DNA of 64,000 bases from Arthrobacter sp. SLBN-100 (GCF_006715305.1 NZ_VFMY01000001.1:2232001-2296000); one strand, 5' to 3'. Shown: positions 21,071-30,287, counted from the stretch's first letter. The notes: a model not told the origin generated them from the sequence alone. Translations and numbers: made by a program.

Positions 21071-22075
21071 TTAGCTGTGGGTGGGTTCTTCAACTAACGC
21101 GGTGGCGATGCTGTCCGCATCCTCCAGCGCGGCGAGGTAGCGTTCGGCGTCCAGGGCGGCCGCGCAGCCGGTTCCGGCGGCGGTAATCGCCTGGCGGTAG
21201 CGGTGGTCCACCGCGTCCCCGCAGGCGAAAACTCCGGAGAGGTTGGTGACGGTAGTGGGTGAATCCACCTTGATGTAGCCGTCCTCGTCCAGGTCCACCT
21301 GCCCGGTCAGCAGTTCGGTGCGCGGCACATGCCCGATGGCCACGAAAATGCCGGTGGCCGAGTGTTTCCGGGCCTCCCCCGATCGGGTGTCCGTCAGGGT
21401 AACCCCGGTGACTTTCCCGTCACCGTGGATGGCGGTGACGGCGGAGTTCCAGGCGAACGTGATCTTGGGGTTGTCCTTGGCCCGCTGCGCCATGATGCGG
21501 GAGGCGCGCAGTTCATTTTTCCGGACGACGACGGTGACGGACTTTCCGAACCGGGTCAGGAACATCGCTTCCTCCATGGCCGAGTCACCGCCGCCCACCA
21601 CGATGATGTCCTGTTCCCGGAAGAAGAACCCGTCGCAGGTGGCGCACCAGGAAACACCATGGCCGCTGAACTTCTTCTCCTCCGGCAGGCCGAGTTCCTT
21701 GTACGCCGAACCGGTAGCCAGGATCACGGCCGGGGCGCGGTGGGTCTCACCGCCGCCGGTGACCACCGCCTTAAGGTGGCCCTTCAGCGAAACCTCCGTG
21801 ACGTCGTCAAACACCACCTTGGCGCCGAACTTCTCAGCCTGCTCCTGCAGCCCGTCCATGAGCTCCGGGCCCTGGATGCCGCCCGGGAAGCCCGGGAAGT
21901 TTTCCACTTCGGTGGTGTTCATCAACGCACCGCCGGCTGTCACGGATCCGGCCAGCACCAGCGGCTCAAGGCCTGCACGCGCCGCGTAAATGGCGGCGGT
22001 GTACCCGGCGGGGCCGGAACCGATGATGATCAGCTGTTCGGTGGCAGGATGCTGATTGTTCGCGTCAATGGTCAC
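21071..22075 (-). CDS. trxB: Thioredoxin reductase
   Basis: A 334-residue flavoenzyme that reduces thioredoxin with NADPH. FAD-binding [17 protein letters not shown] starts at residue 19, the redox-active CATC is at C144/C147 (WCATCDG), NADPH-binding [12 protein letters not shown] follows at about residue 158, and the C-terminal FAD motif [20 protein letters not shown] is near residue 287. The length matches low-molecular-weight TrxB. The GTG at 22075 has AAGGAAG upstream. No trxA adjoins it here. It may instead serve another disulfide carrier, but all TrxB hallmarks are present. Confidence 0.96.
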   Translation of the reverse strand: MTIDANNQHPATEQLIIIGSGPAGYTAAIYAARAGLEPLVLAGSVTAGGALMNTTEVENFPGFPGGIQGPELMDGLQEQAEKFGAKVVFDDVTEVSLKGHLKAVVTGGGETHRAPAVILATGSAYKELGLPEEKKFSGHGVSWCATCDGFFFREQDIIVVGGGDSAMEEAMFLTRFGKSVTVVVRKNELRASRIMAQRAKDNPKITFAWNSAVTAIHGDGKVTGVTLTDTRSGEARKHSATGIFVAIGHVPRTELLTGQVDLDEDGYIKVDSPTTVTNLSGVFACGDAVDHRYRQAITAAGTGCAAALDAERYLAALEDADSIATALVEEPTHS

Positions 22076-22270
22076 GGCGGGCTTCCTTTGCGTTGGGCGT
22101 TTGGGAACAGGCTACTGGGCGTCGGGGTGCTGCGAGGGCACCAATTCGCGAAGTAGCACCCAGACAGCACAGCGCCGCGTATACAAGTGCAACAAGTGCG
22201 GGCATTTCAATCAAGGGGCCGGAAGCTCAACAGAGCGATGACTATCGGTGAATGCAGCATGACCAGCCAT

Positions 22271-22298
22271 ATCGACGCATGTCAATCTGCTGCATAAT
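22271..22298 (+). promoter_or_regulatory. Leaderless promoter and operator of the Cys-rich ArsR gene
   Basis: ATCGAC-GCAT-GTCAAT (22271-22286) is an inverted repeat with one mismatch. The -10-like CATAAT (22293-22298) is seven bases from the ATG at 22306, so the mRNA probably starts at the ATG. An ArsR repressor bound at the repeat would block the promoter. Confidence 0.45.
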
Positions 22299-22305
22299 GG
22301 GACTC

Positions 22306-22656
22306 ATGACCACCCTGCAGACCCTCGAACCCGTGGCTGACGCCTCTTGCTGCAGTCCTTCAGGGAAGCCCGTGTTGAGCGCCAAGGAAGCCCGGCAGAG
22401 GGCGCAAGTCTTCAAGGCCCTGGCCGACCCCAACCGGCTGCGCCTGCTGTCCATCGTTAAGGCAGGAGAGGCCGGAGAGGCCTGTGTGTGCGACCTGACC
22501 GAGCCCCTGGACCTCGGGCAGCCCACGGTGTCGCACCACCTGAAAGTCCTCGTGGACGCCGGGCTGCTCCACCGTGAGAAGCGGGGCACGTGGGCCTACT
22601 ACTCCCTGGTTCCTGGCGCACTCAACGAGGTGGCCGGACTCCTGGATACGCTGTGA
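22306..22656 (+). CDS. ArsR/SmtB-family metalloregulator (Cys-rich)
   Basis: A 116-residue winged-helix repressor. The N-terminal pair ASCCSPSG (about residues 13-20) and the helix motif EACVCDLTEPL (about 60) match the metal-site type of ArsR/CadC regulators, which bind As(III), Cd(II) or Pb(II) through cysteines. The recognition helix is QPTVSHHLKVLVDAGLLHRE. The ATG at 22306 is chosen since a -10-like CATAAT lies seven bases before it; the frame extends to 22252. Its stop overlaps the GTG of the CPBP-like gene by four bases. No arsenic or cadmium exporter is adjacent, which is unusual. Confidence 0.88.
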   Translation: MTTLQTLEPVADASCCSPSGKPVLSAKEARQRAQVFKALADPNRLRLLSIVKAGEAGEACVCDLTEPLDLGQPTVSHHLKVLVDAGLLHREKRGTWAYYSLVPGALNEVAGLLDTL

Positions 22657-23498
22657 AGCAGCAACCTGGAACGGAAGCCCAACTGCGCTACGCGCCGCCC
22701 GCTGAGCTGCAGCGCGCGTCACTGAACGTGGTACCGGCGGCGCTTGTTTCGGCGTCGGGCTTTCTGCTGTTTGTCCGCGAGGACCGCCTGTCCGGCTTCC
22801 TTCTGCTCGCCGCCGCCCTGGTGCTGGCCGGGATCATCAACCGGCGGTTGTTAACCGACCTGGCTCTGATTGGCGTCGGGTTGACCGCAATGAGCCTGGT
22901 CCCGATCACCACGGACATCAGCACCGGCCACATGGCGGTAATGGGGACGGCCATGATTCTGGCTGTCGGTGTCCCGTATGCCGTTTCGCGGTTCATCACC
23001 GAGGACCACGCGATCCGGTTTCCGATCCGTTCAGGCCAGCCATGGACCCGCGCCGAGAAGTGGTACCTGCCCGCGGTCCTGGTGATCGGGTACGCGCTGA
23101 TGCCCGTCTATATGATCCGGACCGGCGTCTACAACAACTGGCCGGCGGTTAATGACCCGGACGGCATCGCAAGGCTTTTCCTCGGAACCAACGTGCTGGG
23201 CATCTGGGATGAGCTCTTCTTCATCTGCACGGCGTTCACGCTCCTGCGCCGGCATCTCCCGGACTGGCAGGCCAACCTGCTCCAGGCTGTTCTCTTCACG
23301 TCCTTCCTCTGGGAGCTGGGATTCCACGCCTGGGCGCCGTTCTTTATCTTCCCGTTTGCGCTGTTGCAGGCCCGGCTGTTCACCATCACCAGGTCGCTGT
23401 CCTACATCGTCAGCGTCCACCTGTTGTTCGACTTCGTCCTGTTCCTGGTCCTGATCCACGCCCACAACCGCGAATGGATCGACATCTTCCTGTACTGA
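22653..23498 (+). CDS. CPBP-like intramembrane protease family membrane protein
   Basis: A 281-residue protein with about eight hydrophobic segments. The region IWDELFFICTAFTLLRRHLP and later FLWELGFHAWAPF and HLLFDFVLFLVLIHAHN resemble the glutamate/histidine motifs of CPBP (CAAX-type) proteases, though the first is DE rather than the usual EE, so activity is uncertain. The GTG at 22653 overlaps the stop of the ArsR gene (GTGA), indicating co-expression with the metalloregulator. The coupling hints at a membrane-stress or metal-dependent role (inference). Confidence 0.7.
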   Translation: MKQQPGTEAQLRYAPPAELQRASLNVVPAALVSASGFLLFVREDRLSGFLLLAAALVLAGIINRRLLTDLALIGVGLTAMSLVPITTDISTGHMAVMGTAMILAVGVPYAVSRFITEDHAIRFPIRSGQPWTRAEKWYLPAVLVIGYALMPVYMIRTGVYNNWPAVNDPDGIARLFLGTNVLGIWDELFFICTAFTLLRRHLPDWQANLLQAVLFTSFLWELGFHAWAPFFIFPFALLQARLFTITRSLSYIVSVHLLFDFVLFLVLIHAHNREWIDIFLY

Positions 23499-23545
23499 CT
23501 TCTTTTGCCCTGGACGTGGACTGATGCAGCGCCCATAGTTGGAGC

Positions 23546-23833
23546 GTGAAAACACCTGACCCTGAACTTGATGCCCTGCGGCAGCGTGCGGCGCAGGGTG
23601 ATTCCGACGCCGTCGATGAACTGGTTGAACGCGCCGCCGAGCGCGCGGACCTGGACGAACTGCGGCGGCTTGCTGATTCCGGCAGCAGGGACGCGGCGGA
23701 CCAGTTGGTGGAGAGTGCCGGGGAGAAGGGCGACCTTGATGAGCTCAGACGGTTGGCGGCCACAGGAAACCAGGACGCCGCCGAAGTGCTCGCCGAATTC
23801 GAAGAGGACGACGACGGCTCTTGGATTCCCTGA
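23546..23833 (+). CDS. Small helical-repeat protein
   Basis: A 95-residue acidic protein made of about three repeats of a 25-30-residue unit: ALRQRAAQGDSDAVDELVER, LRRLADSGSRDAADQLVESA and LRRLAATGNQDAAEVLAEFE. The pattern (helix, G-x-x-D-A, helix) is like Sel1/TPR-type solenoids. It ends EEDDDGSWIP. The GTG start at 23546 is preceded by a weak purine stretch. A role in protein-protein contacts is plausible but unproven. Confidence 0.75.
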   Translation: MKTPDPELDALRQRAAQGDSDAVDELVERAAERADLDELRRLADSGSRDAADQLVESAGEKGDLDELRRLAATGNQDAAEVLAEFEEDDDGSWIP

Positions 23834-23904
23834 ACGAGTGACACTGGGCGCTTAGCCCGGGACCGCGGCTGCGCACTTCACGCTGCACGCCCATAAAGCA
23901 GCGG

Positions 23905-25089
23905 CTAGAAACGGATCGCGTCAATCACCTTGATCCGGACCGCCACCAGGGCCGGAATGGCGCCGGCCAGTGCGCCGACGAGGATTGCGGAACCCAGACC
24001 GAGGAGCGCAGCTTCAAGCGGAAAGGCAGGATACTCCTTGAGTCCGGGCGCGATATTGGACTGGATCCAGGGGTTCTTGACCACGGCCACGGAGAGCATA
24101 ACGCCAACGATTCCGGCCACTGCCGTTGCCACCACTGACTCCATCATGACGCCGAGGAATATCCGCTGGGAGGTTGCGCCAAAGCTGCGGCGGATGCCGA
24201 TTTCCCGGACGCGATACCGCACCGTGACCATTGAGATGTTCAGCATCCCCACCGCTCCGAGCAGGAGGACAAGCGCGGCGATGCCGCCCACCGCCAGCTG
24301 CACCGTTTCGAACGGGTCACCGTAGCTGGCGTAGTCCATCCGGTCCACCTGGACCTGCAGTCCCGGAAACTGCCGCTGCAGGTCCGAGGTGATGGCCGCT
24401 TTCAGCGGTTCAACCTTGCTTTCGCCAACCCAGAATTTGAACTGGCCGAAGCCGCCAGGAGAAATACCGGCACGCTCCGCGGCCCCAGTCAGCATAAAGG
24501 CCGACGGCGGTGCCTGCGGGTGCTGGTCAGGAACCACGCCGATGATCACCGCCGTCGTCTCCTGTGAGCCGAGCAACTTCACCTTGGGGTCGGTAATGAG
24601 GTTCGGCCTGCCGGCCGCACTGTAGAAGGCCTCGGAGACCACCAGCGCCGGGGCGAACCGGTTCTCGTCGTCGTCCGCAAACCACCCGCCTTGGCTGACA
24701 TCCAGGCGGTGGATCACGCCGTAGCCCGGGTCCACGAGTTGGAGGTTCACCTGCTGCACGCCCAGGGGGGACTGGAAGGAGTGCTGCGCCTGGCCGGAAT
24801 GGCTGTAGTAGGCGATGCCGTAACGGTCCACAACGCCCTGGTACGCGTCGTCAAGTTTCTGTTGATCCGGTTGCGTGGGACCGAAAACGGCTATGCCCAG
24901 GGTGGCTGCCCGGCCCCCGTTTTGTTCCGAAGATGCCTTGAAACCCTCACGGGCCAGGTTCCCCAGCCCCACCACAGACGTCAAGGCGGCCACGGAAAGT
25001 GCCACTCCAACCAGCGCCAGCAGAATCCGCGTCTTGTTGATCCTCAACTCCTGCCAAGCCTCTACAAGGGCAGAAACTATCCCGGTCAC
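23905..25089 (-). CDS. MacB-type ABC transporter permease
   Basis: A 394-residue permease: one N-terminal TM (ILLALVGVALSVAALTSVVG, about residues 20-39), a large extracellular MacB periplasmic-core-like domain (about 50-260), then three TMs in the FtsX domain (LAVGGIAALVLLLGAVGMLN, VATAVAGIVGVMLSVAVV, LLGLGSAILVGALAGAIPAL). The segment REIGIRRSFGATSQRIF is the classic FtsX/MacB coupling motif. Its start overlaps the ATPase stop by four bases. With the ATPase and adaptor it would form a mechanotransmission-type exporter; the cargo is unknown. Confidence 0.92.
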   Translation of the reverse strand: MTGIVSALVEAWQELRINKTRILLALVGVALSVAALTSVVGLGNLAREGFKASSEQNGGRAATLGIAVFGPTQPDQQKLDDAYQGVVDRYGIAYYSHSGQAQHSFQSPLGVQQVNLQLVDPGYGVIHRLDVSQGGWFADDDENRFAPALVVSEAFYSAAGRPNLITDPKVKLLGSQETTAVIIGVVPDQHPQAPPSAFMLTGAAERAGISPGGFGQFKFWVGESKVEPLKAAITSDLQRQFPGLQVQVDRMDYASYGDPFETVQLAVGGIAALVLLLGAVGMLNISMVTVRYRVREIGIRRSFGATSQRIFLGVMMESVVATAVAGIVGVMLSVAVVKNPWIQSNIAPGLKEYPAFPLEAALLGLGSAILVGALAGAIPALVAVRIKVIDAIRF

Positions 25090-25793
25090 GCGCTGGCTCC
25101 CGCCGGGACATCCGCGGCGGTGAGGACGCCGGACTCGAGCCGGTAGCAGGCCCGGGCGAGGGCTGCGACATTCACGTCGTGGGTGATGGTGACCAGGGCG
25201 GCGCCGGATTCAGTGGCCACGGTGTCCAGCAGCGCCATGACTTCCTGTCCTGTGTCCACGTCAAGGGCGCCTGTAGGTTCGTCGGCCAGGATCAGCCGGG
25301 GCCGGCGGACCAATGCCCGGGCGATGGCAACTCTTTGCTGCTCGCCGCCGGAGAGCATGTTCGGCAATGTCTGGGCGCGATGGGCGAGGCCGACGCGGTC
25401 CAGAATGTCCATGGCAGTTTCCCGGCGGCGCCAGAATTGGGGACCCTTGGCGTACAGCAACGGCGTCATGACATTGTCCACGGCTGTGCGGCCGGGCAGG
25501 AGGTTGAACTGTTGGAATACGAATCCCACCGATTCACCGCGCAGCCCCGCCCGGGCGCCGTCGCTGATTTCCTGCACCGGATTACCCAGGAACCTGAGGT
25601 CCCCGCTGCTGGGCAGGTCCAGCAGCCCGAGCAGGTTCAGCAACGTTGACTTGCCGCAACCGGACCTTCCCACGACTGCCGTGTGGTCGCCACTGTGAAC
25701 CGAGAGGTCAACCCCGCGAAGAATGTGGAGCTCCTGGTCATCAGGCAGCAGGACGGTCCTGGTCACTCCAGCCAGGGCTACGAGTTCCTCCAC
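25086..25793 (-). CDS. ABC transporter ATPase (LolD/MacB type)
   Basis: A 235-residue ATPase with Walker A GRSGCGKST (about residues 42-50), Q-loop FVFQQFNLLPGRTAVDNVMT, signature LSGGEQQRVAIARAL, Walker B LILADEPTGALD and H-loop TITHDVNVA. The order and the family's NLLPGRTAxxNVxxPL region match MacB/LolD/FtsE-type enzymes. It is the middle gene of adaptor-ATPase-permease (two-base gap upstream, four-base overlap downstream). Confidence 0.95.
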   Translation of the reverse strand: MEELVALAGVTRTVLLPDDQELHILRGVDLSVHSGDHTAVVGRSGCGKSTLLNLLGLLDLPSSGDLRFLGNPVQEISDGARAGLRGESVGFVFQQFNLLPGRTAVDNVMTPLLYAKGPQFWRRRETAMDILDRVGLAHRAQTLPNMLSGGEQQRVAIARALVRRPRLILADEPTGALDVDTGQEVMALLDTVATESGAALVTITHDVNVAALARACYRLESGVLTAADVPAGASA

Positions 25794-25795
25794 CC

Positions 25796-27022
25796 TTAGC
25801 CGCCGACCGGAATGCCGGGTCCGGCAAACTGCGGTCCCGGGGGCATCTGTGCCGGCGCGCCCGGAATGAATTCGAGGATCGCCTCCCCTTCCGCCAGTCC
25901 GGAGACCACCTCCACCCGGGAACCATCGTTCAGGCCCAGCTGGACCTTGCGCTGTTCGGGCTCACCGGCAGGAACTCCAGCCGGGACACCCGGAGCAGCG
26001 GGGCCGGGCGCGCCGCTGGCTGCGCCGTCAGGGCCTGACGCTGGACTTGTGCCTGCCAGCCAGACAATGCCCTCCTTGACGCTGCCTTCCACGGCTGTGA
26101 GGGGGACGGAAACCACGTTGACGGCCTCGCCTGCGGTGACGGTCATGGTGGCACCCAGCCCGGCGAAGACCTCAACGCTTGAGGGGACAGCGCAGCTAAG
26201 GGTCCCCGTAGGTGTGCCGCCCTGCTCGGGCGCTCCGCCGGCAGTCCCAGGGCCGGCCTGGGCATAAGGGACGGTCCTCCCCGCGCCACCGGACATGCCG
26301 CTGGTGACCCCAGCTCCGGAGCTGCCCCCGGCAGCCGGGTCCGTGGTGCTTTCCAAAACGACGGAAGGACAAGTGAAGGGAGCAGGTCCGCCAACCAGGG
26401 CCACTTGGGCCGACCCCGGCTTGGCCAGAAGCCGGTACTGCTGCGCGGCGTCCACCGTACCACCGACCGTAAAGGTCCCCGGGTCCACTGATCCTGCCGT
26501 CTCGCCCACGCTGACTTGCTGATTGATCAACACGTCCAGGCTTTTCAGCTCGCCTGAAGCCGGAGCAACAACATCTGTGTAGGTGTAGGCAGGCTGGACC
26601 GCCGCGGGAGGCGCCTGCCTGGCCGAACTGGCGTCGTATGGCCCGTTTTCCGCTGCCGAATCGACTGCCACGTGCGGTTCGGGTTTGACTTCGGACCGGA
26701 CCTGGTAGAGGCGATCGCCCAAGGCCACCTTCGCTCCGGGCTCCAGGAAGATGTAGGTCACCTCACCGGCAGCGGAGTTCCGGACACCGATCGCGGCATC
26801 GCTTTGAACAGTTGCCTTGATCTCCACCTTATTGGTCAGGGTGGCGCGTGACGCCTGAATCACGGGAGTTGCCACCTGGGCTCCGGGACCTGCCACGGTC
26901 CGTTCGGGTTCCATCCCGCCAACGAAAGCGATCTTAACCAAAGCCACCGCTATGACCGCAAATATCGCCAGCCACGCCGCCGGCAAAATGACACGTCGAA
27001 AAACTCTCATCACTGCCCCCAT
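25796..27022 (-). CDS. HlyD/MacA-like membrane-fusion adaptor of the ABC exporter
   Basis: A 408-residue protein with an N-terminal TM (about residues 10-30, LPAAWLAIFAVIAVALVKIA). Next come a lipoyl-like beta segment (VEIKATVQSDAAIGVRNSAA), a barrel, a Gly/Pro-rich insert, and a C-terminal peptidoglycan-binding-like portion ending KVQLGLNDGSRVEVVSGLAE then GEAILEF, the end typical of MacA/YknX adaptors. The coiled-coil hairpin expected of Gram-negative MacA is replaced by a Ser/Gly/Ala-rich stretch. The start is set at the ATG at 27022; alternatives are 27010 and 27064. Confidence 0.82.
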   Translation of the reverse strand: MGAVMRVFRRVILPAAWLAIFAVIAVALVKIAFVGGMEPERTVAGPGAQVATPVIQASRATLTNKVEIKATVQSDAAIGVRNSAAGEVTYIFLEPGAKVALGDRLYQVRSEVKPEPHVAVDSAAENGPYDASSARQAPPAAVQPAYTYTDVVAPASGELKSLDVLINQQVSVGETAGSVDPGTFTVGGTVDAAQQYRLLAKPGSAQVALVGGPAPFTCPSVVLESTTDPAAGGSSGAGVTSGMSGGAGRTVPYAQAGPGTAGGAPEQGGTPTGTLSCAVPSSVEVFAGLGATMTVTAGEAVNVVSVPLTAVEGSVKEGIVWLAGTSPASGPDGAASGAPGPAAPGVPAGVPAGEPEQRKVQLGLNDGSRVEVVSGLAEGEAILEFIPGAPAQMPPGPQFAGPGIPVGG

Positions 27023-27061
27023 CAGTAAGCCCCCCAGAGCGATCTGCGGGAGCCCACCCAG

Positions 27062-27112
27062 CATATAGTGCCGGTGTTCCCGACCTTGTCACAGGTATTC
27101 GCGAACTTGTCA
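27062..27112 (-). promoter_or_regulatory. Promoter region of the ABC exporter operon with 21-bp-spaced direct repeats
   Basis: CTTGTCA occurs at 27085-27091 and again at 27106-27112, two helical turns apart. On the reverse strand TATATG (27067-27062) is a possible -10; the expected -35 position coincides with the first repeat. Such spacing is typical of response-regulator or activator sites next to a weak -35. No regulator gene adjoins. Confidence 0.35.
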
Positions 27113-27195
27113 TATGTCAGGCAGCAGCGCCAAAAGTTGCTACTCGTGCGGACCCGGTTCGTCGGGGGGGTTGACACAGGAACTGTGGTTGGCAG

Positions 27196-27375
27196 CTATT
27201 CCTCGCCGTTGTCTTCGGCTTCCAGGTATTTCGCCATGGCTTCGCAGGCCTGTTTCCAGCGGACATTCAACGCGTGCCGGTTCAACGGGGAGAACATGCC
27301 GTCGAGGACTTTTTCAACTGCGTCATATGCGGCGTCCCGGGCCCGTTCCTGCGCCGCCGGGCTGTAGTAGTTCAT
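27196..27375 (-). CDS. Small conserved-looking protein, unknown function
   Basis: A 59-residue helical, charged protein (MNYYSPAAQERARDAAYDAV ... KYLEAEDNGEE) with a single cysteine. The ATG at 27375 begins where coding character begins; the longer open frame upstream belongs to the lipoprotein region in another frame. No clear Shine-Dalgarno was seen. The family is not recognised. Confidence 0.5.
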   Translation of the reverse strand: MNYYSPAAQERARDAAYDAVEKVLDGMFSPLNRHALNVRWKQACEAMAKYLEAEDNGEE

Positions 27376-27425
27376 GCCTGTAGTTCGTTGTGTCAGGCGG
27401 TTCGGATGGCGGAAAACTGAATGGC

Positions 27426-28190
27426 CTAACCGGCTGGCCTGAGCGACGTGATCATCTGCCTGATGTTCCGGTACTCCGGGGTGTCCATGTATTTGCGGGC
27501 CTGCTCCAGGTACGGCAGGGACTCGGCACCGGGTGTCTCGTTGTTCGCGGGATGGTAGAACGCGCCGAACATCGCTGCGGTGGCTGGCCAGGTGAAGAAG
27601 TGGAAGATGGGGCACGCCGAGTCGCCGGCGGGAGCCGGAACGGTGGTGATACCGTACGCGGCAGCTGGAGTATCGGCCGGGCCGGGGGCGGTGGCATGGC
27701 CGCGGGTTTCAAACACGTACCGCGGCACTTCGCCGTTCTGGGCCAGGGCCGGCAGTTCCTGGGACTCAAGCTCGGAGAAGGAATATTTCTCCATGCAGGT
27801 GGAACCGGTGACCATGTTGGTCCGGAGGGTCGCCAGCGGCTTTCCTGCTTCATTGGTGACCTCGGCAAAGGCACCCCCGCCTTCGGGCAGTTCGCCTGCG
27901 GGATCTGTCACACTCCACGCCGCCGGCAGGTCGAACGCCAGCTGCCCGTCAGCCGTCCTAAACGTCACCCAAGACGTCCCCTGATCGAAGGTATCGGAGG
28001 GCGTCGGGCTTGTCGTGGACTCGGCCGTCGGCGTCACGGTCTTTCCCGGAAGAGTGGGCGGGATGGTGGAAATCGTGGGTGCGGTGGACTCGCTGGTAAC
28101 AGAGATCGGGGGGCTTATCGGTTGGCTGCAGCCGCCCACCGCCACACCAACCAGAATCAACGCGGAAAGCATCCCGCCGGACCTGCCCAT
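27426..28190 (-). CDS. Predicted lipoprotein
   Basis: A 254-residue secreted lipoprotein: a short n-region, hydrophobic MLSALILVGVAVGG and lipobox Cys at residue 21 (VGGC). A Thr/Ser/Pro-rich linker (about 25-70) leads to a globular domain with WVTFRTADGQLAFDLPAAWS, two cysteines (GSTCMEKY; DSACPIFHFF) that may pair, and a C-terminal helix SLPYLEQARKYMDTPEYRNI. The ATG at 28190 is chosen because GGAGG lies just upstream; the frame begins at 28208. The function is unknown. Confidence 0.85.
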   Translation of the reverse strand: MGRSGGMLSALILVGVAVGGCSQPISPPISVTSESTAPTISTIPPTLPGKTVTPTAESTTSPTPSDTFDQGTSWVTFRTADGQLAFDLPAAWSVTDPAGELPEGGGAFAEVTNEAGKPLATLRTNMVTGSTCMEKYSFSELESQELPALAQNGEVPRYVFETRGHATAPGPADTPAAAYGITTVPAPAGDSACPIFHFFTWPATAAMFGAFYHPANNETPGAESLPYLEQARKYMDTPEYRNIRQMITSLRPAG

Positions 28191-28319
28191 TCCAACCTCC
28201 AAGGACACAAAAACTGGTTCTTAAAGTGTGGAACCGCCAGCAGGTTTCGGACCTTGTGCAGGCTGATTGGCGCCTAACCGTTGCGGCGAATAACAGAAAA
28301 GCTTTTGTGCCTGGATTTT

Positions 28320-28372
28320 AAAGCCCGACGGCGGCCCGCCCCTGGGGAGCCGGCCGCCGTCGAACGCTTTTT
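28320..28372. terminator. Terminator, GACGGCGG family copy 3, after the alcohol dehydrogenase
   Basis: Arms CGACGGCGGCC (28326-28336) and GGCCGCCGTCG (28352-28362) with a 15-base loop, framed by AAAGC and GCTTTTT. It begins right after the alcohol dehydrogenase stop (reverse strand). Confidence 0.65.
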
Positions 28373-28376
28373 GGTA

Positions 28377-29417
28377 CTAGAGGGTGGCGGTGTCGATCAC
28401 GAAGCGGTAGCGGACGTCCGAGGCAAGGACCCGCTCGTAGGCGTCGTTGATCTTTTCGGCCGGGATGACCTCAATTTCGGCGCCAAGGCCGTGCTCCGCG
28501 CAGAAGTCCAGCATCTCCTGGGTTTCGCGGATGCCGCCGATCATCGAGCCGGCGAAGGACCGGCGGCCGCCGATCAGCGCGAAGGCGTTGACCGGGAGCG
28601 GCTCGGCGGGGGCGCCGACGTTCACAAGGGCGCCTTCGAGGGCCAGCAGCTGCAGGTAGGAGCTGATGTCAATCGAGGCGCTGACGGTGTTGATGATCAG
28701 GTCAAAGGTGCCGGCGAGCTCCTTGAAGGTGTTCTCATCGCTGGTGGCGAAGTAGTGATCCGCACCCAGGCGGAGCCCGTCCTCCTGCTTTTTCAGCGAC
28801 TGGGACAGGACGGTCACGTCAGCACCCATGGCATGGGCGAGTTTGACGGCCATGTGGCCAAGTCCGCCGAGGCCGACGACGGCGACCTTCTTGCCGGGGC
28901 CGGCACCCCAGTGCCGCAGCGGGGAGTACGTGGTGATGCCGGCGCACAGCAGCGGTGCGGCGACGTCGAGGTCGATGCCCTCAGGGATGCGGACAACGAA
29001 GTCTTCGGTGACGATGACGTGGCTGGAGTAACCGCCCTGGGTGATAGTGCCGTCGCGGTCAACTGCCCCGTAAGTGCCCACCATAGAGTTGAGGCAGTAC
29101 TGCTCCTCGCCCTTCAGGCAGTTGGCGCATTCGCGGCAGGAGTTGACCATGCAGCCGACGCCCACGCGGTCGCCCACGGCGTGCTTGGTCACGGCCGAAC
29201 CCACTTCAGTGACGATGCCGGCGATCTCGTGGCCGGGGACCAGCGGGTACTGCTGCGGGCCCCAGTCGCCGCGGACGGTGTGGATGTCCGAGTGGCAGAT
29301 GCCTGCGAACTTGATCTCGATCAGGACGTCGTGGGGGCCAACTTCGCGGCGTTCGATGGTGGTTGCGATGAGGTCCTCTGTGGCGGACGGGGATGCGTAG
29401 GCTTTGACGGTAGTCAT
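28377..29417 (-). CDS. Zinc-dependent alcohol dehydrogenase (YahK/AdhC-like)
   Basis: A 346-residue medium-chain dehydrogenase. It shows catalytic-zinc [27 protein letters not shown], the structural-zinc cysteine set C-x5-C-x2-C-x2-C in [12 protein letters not shown] and NAD(P)-binding [20 protein letters not shown]. The length and motifs fit the cinnamyl-alcohol/aldehyde reductase-like branch (E. coli YahK, mycobacterial AdhC), which usually reduces aldehydes with NADPH. The ATG at 29417 has AGGAGAG upstream. It lies 110 bases after the cupin gene on the same strand and may act with it in aldehyde or quinone stress (inference). Confidence 0.92.
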   Translation of the reverse strand: MTTVKAYASPSATEDLIATTIERREVGPHDVLIEIKFAGICHSDIHTVRGDWGPQQYPLVPGHEIAGIVTEVGSAVTKHAVGDRVGVGCMVNSCRECANCLKGEEQYCLNSMVGTYGAVDRDGTITQGGYSSHVIVTEDFVVRIPEGIDLDVAAPLLCAGITTYSPLRHWGAGPGKKVAVVGLGGLGHMAVKLAHAMGADVTVLSQSLKKQEDGLRLGADHYFATSDENTFKELAGTFDLIINTVSASIDISSYLQLLALEGALVNVGAPAEPLPVNAFALIGGRRSFAGSMIGGIRETQEMLDFCAEHGLGAEIEVIPAEKINDAYERVLASDVRYRFVIDTATL

Positions 29418-29527
29418 GGCTCTCCTGTGGGTTTGGGGGGTTTTTAAAATGCTAACGGGATCAAGGGCCGTCAAACCGGCATTTCGGGCCGGCAGGGGTG
29501 GCCCTGTTGATACTGGGACTGGCAGTC

Positions 29528-29935
29528 CTACCCTTGCCGGCCTTCGTACTGGTCATCGGTGATGTGCTCTGCCCAGACCGTGGTTGCGGCCGGGTCGTCA
29601 CCGTTCTCGAGGATGGCGACGTGCTCCATAAAGGTTCCGTTGGCCGAGGCGTGCCAGTGCTCCTCGCCCGGCGGGGTGTAGAGCGTCTGGCCGGGGTGCA
29701 CTTCGATGATAGTGCCATCACGGCTGCCAAAGCGGGCGACGCCGGCGGTGATGTGCAGGTACTGGCCGCGGGCGTGGGAGTGCCAGGCAGTGCGGGCACC
29801 CGGGGCGAAGTGCACCTTGGCAACAACCGCGCGCTGTTCGGGGCCGTGCGGGACGGCGATCACGTCCAGCCACACATCTCCGGCGAACTGCTCGGGCGGG
29901 TTCTTAACGGTCTCGCGGGCGGGTTCGATGAACAT
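29528..29935 (-). CDS. Cupin domain protein
   Basis: A 135-residue single-domain cupin. Motif 1 is [20 protein letters not shown] and motif 2 is [11 protein letters not shown], giving the usual His/Glu(Gln) metal ligands (H..H..Q and later H). A short N-terminus ([20 protein letters not shown]) is typical of cupins that accompany a carboxymuconolactone-decarboxylase-like protein, which is the next gene upstream. The ATG at 29935 has AAAGGAA upstream. Confidence 0.9.
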   Translation of the reverse strand: MFIEPARETVKNPPEQFAGDVWLDVIAVPHGPEQRAVVAKVHFAPGARTAWHSHARGQYLHITAGVARFGSRDGTIIEVHPGQTLYTPPGEEHWHASANGTFMEHVAILENGDDPAATTVWAEHITDDQYEGRQG

Positions 29936-29954
29936 GTTCTTTCCTTTCGGACGT

Positions 29955-30281
29955 TTACTGCTTGGCCAGGACGCGCTTGACCAGCATGAGCGCGGACACG
30001 GCCTTGGGCCAGCCGGCATAGAACGCGACGTGGGTGATCGTTTCCTTGACCTCGTCCTCCGTGAGGCCGTTGGCAATGCCCATGGGGATGTGCGCTTCGA
30101 GCTGCTCGATGTTGCCCGCGGAGACGAGGCTGCTGATGGTTATCAGGCTGCGGTCCCGCGGCGACAGTTCCGGCCGTGACCACACCTGTCCGAACAGCAC
30201 CTCATCGGTCAGTGACACAAACGTGGGCGCGAAATCGCCCATCATTTTCTGCATCGGAGTCTGTTCAACGTTTTCAGACAT
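29955..30281 (-). CDS. Carboxymuconolactone decarboxylase (CMD) family protein
   Basis: A 108-residue AhpD-like/CMD protein: RPELSPRDRSLITISSLVSA, EQLEAHIPMGIANGLTEDEV and ETITHVAFYAGWPKAVSAL. The CxxC of AhpD peroxidases is absent, so it belongs to the gamma-CMD-like group without a redox thiol pair. It forms a likely operon with the pump gene upstream (six bases) and the cupin gene downstream (19 bases). Its substrate is unknown. Confidence 0.9.
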   Translation of the reverse strand: MSENVEQTPMQKMMGDFAPTFVSLTDEVLFGQVWSRPELSPRDRSLITISSLVSAGNIEQLEAHIPMGIANGLTEDEVKETITHVAFYAGWPKAVSALMLVKRVLAKQ

Positions 30282-30287
30282 CTTCTT

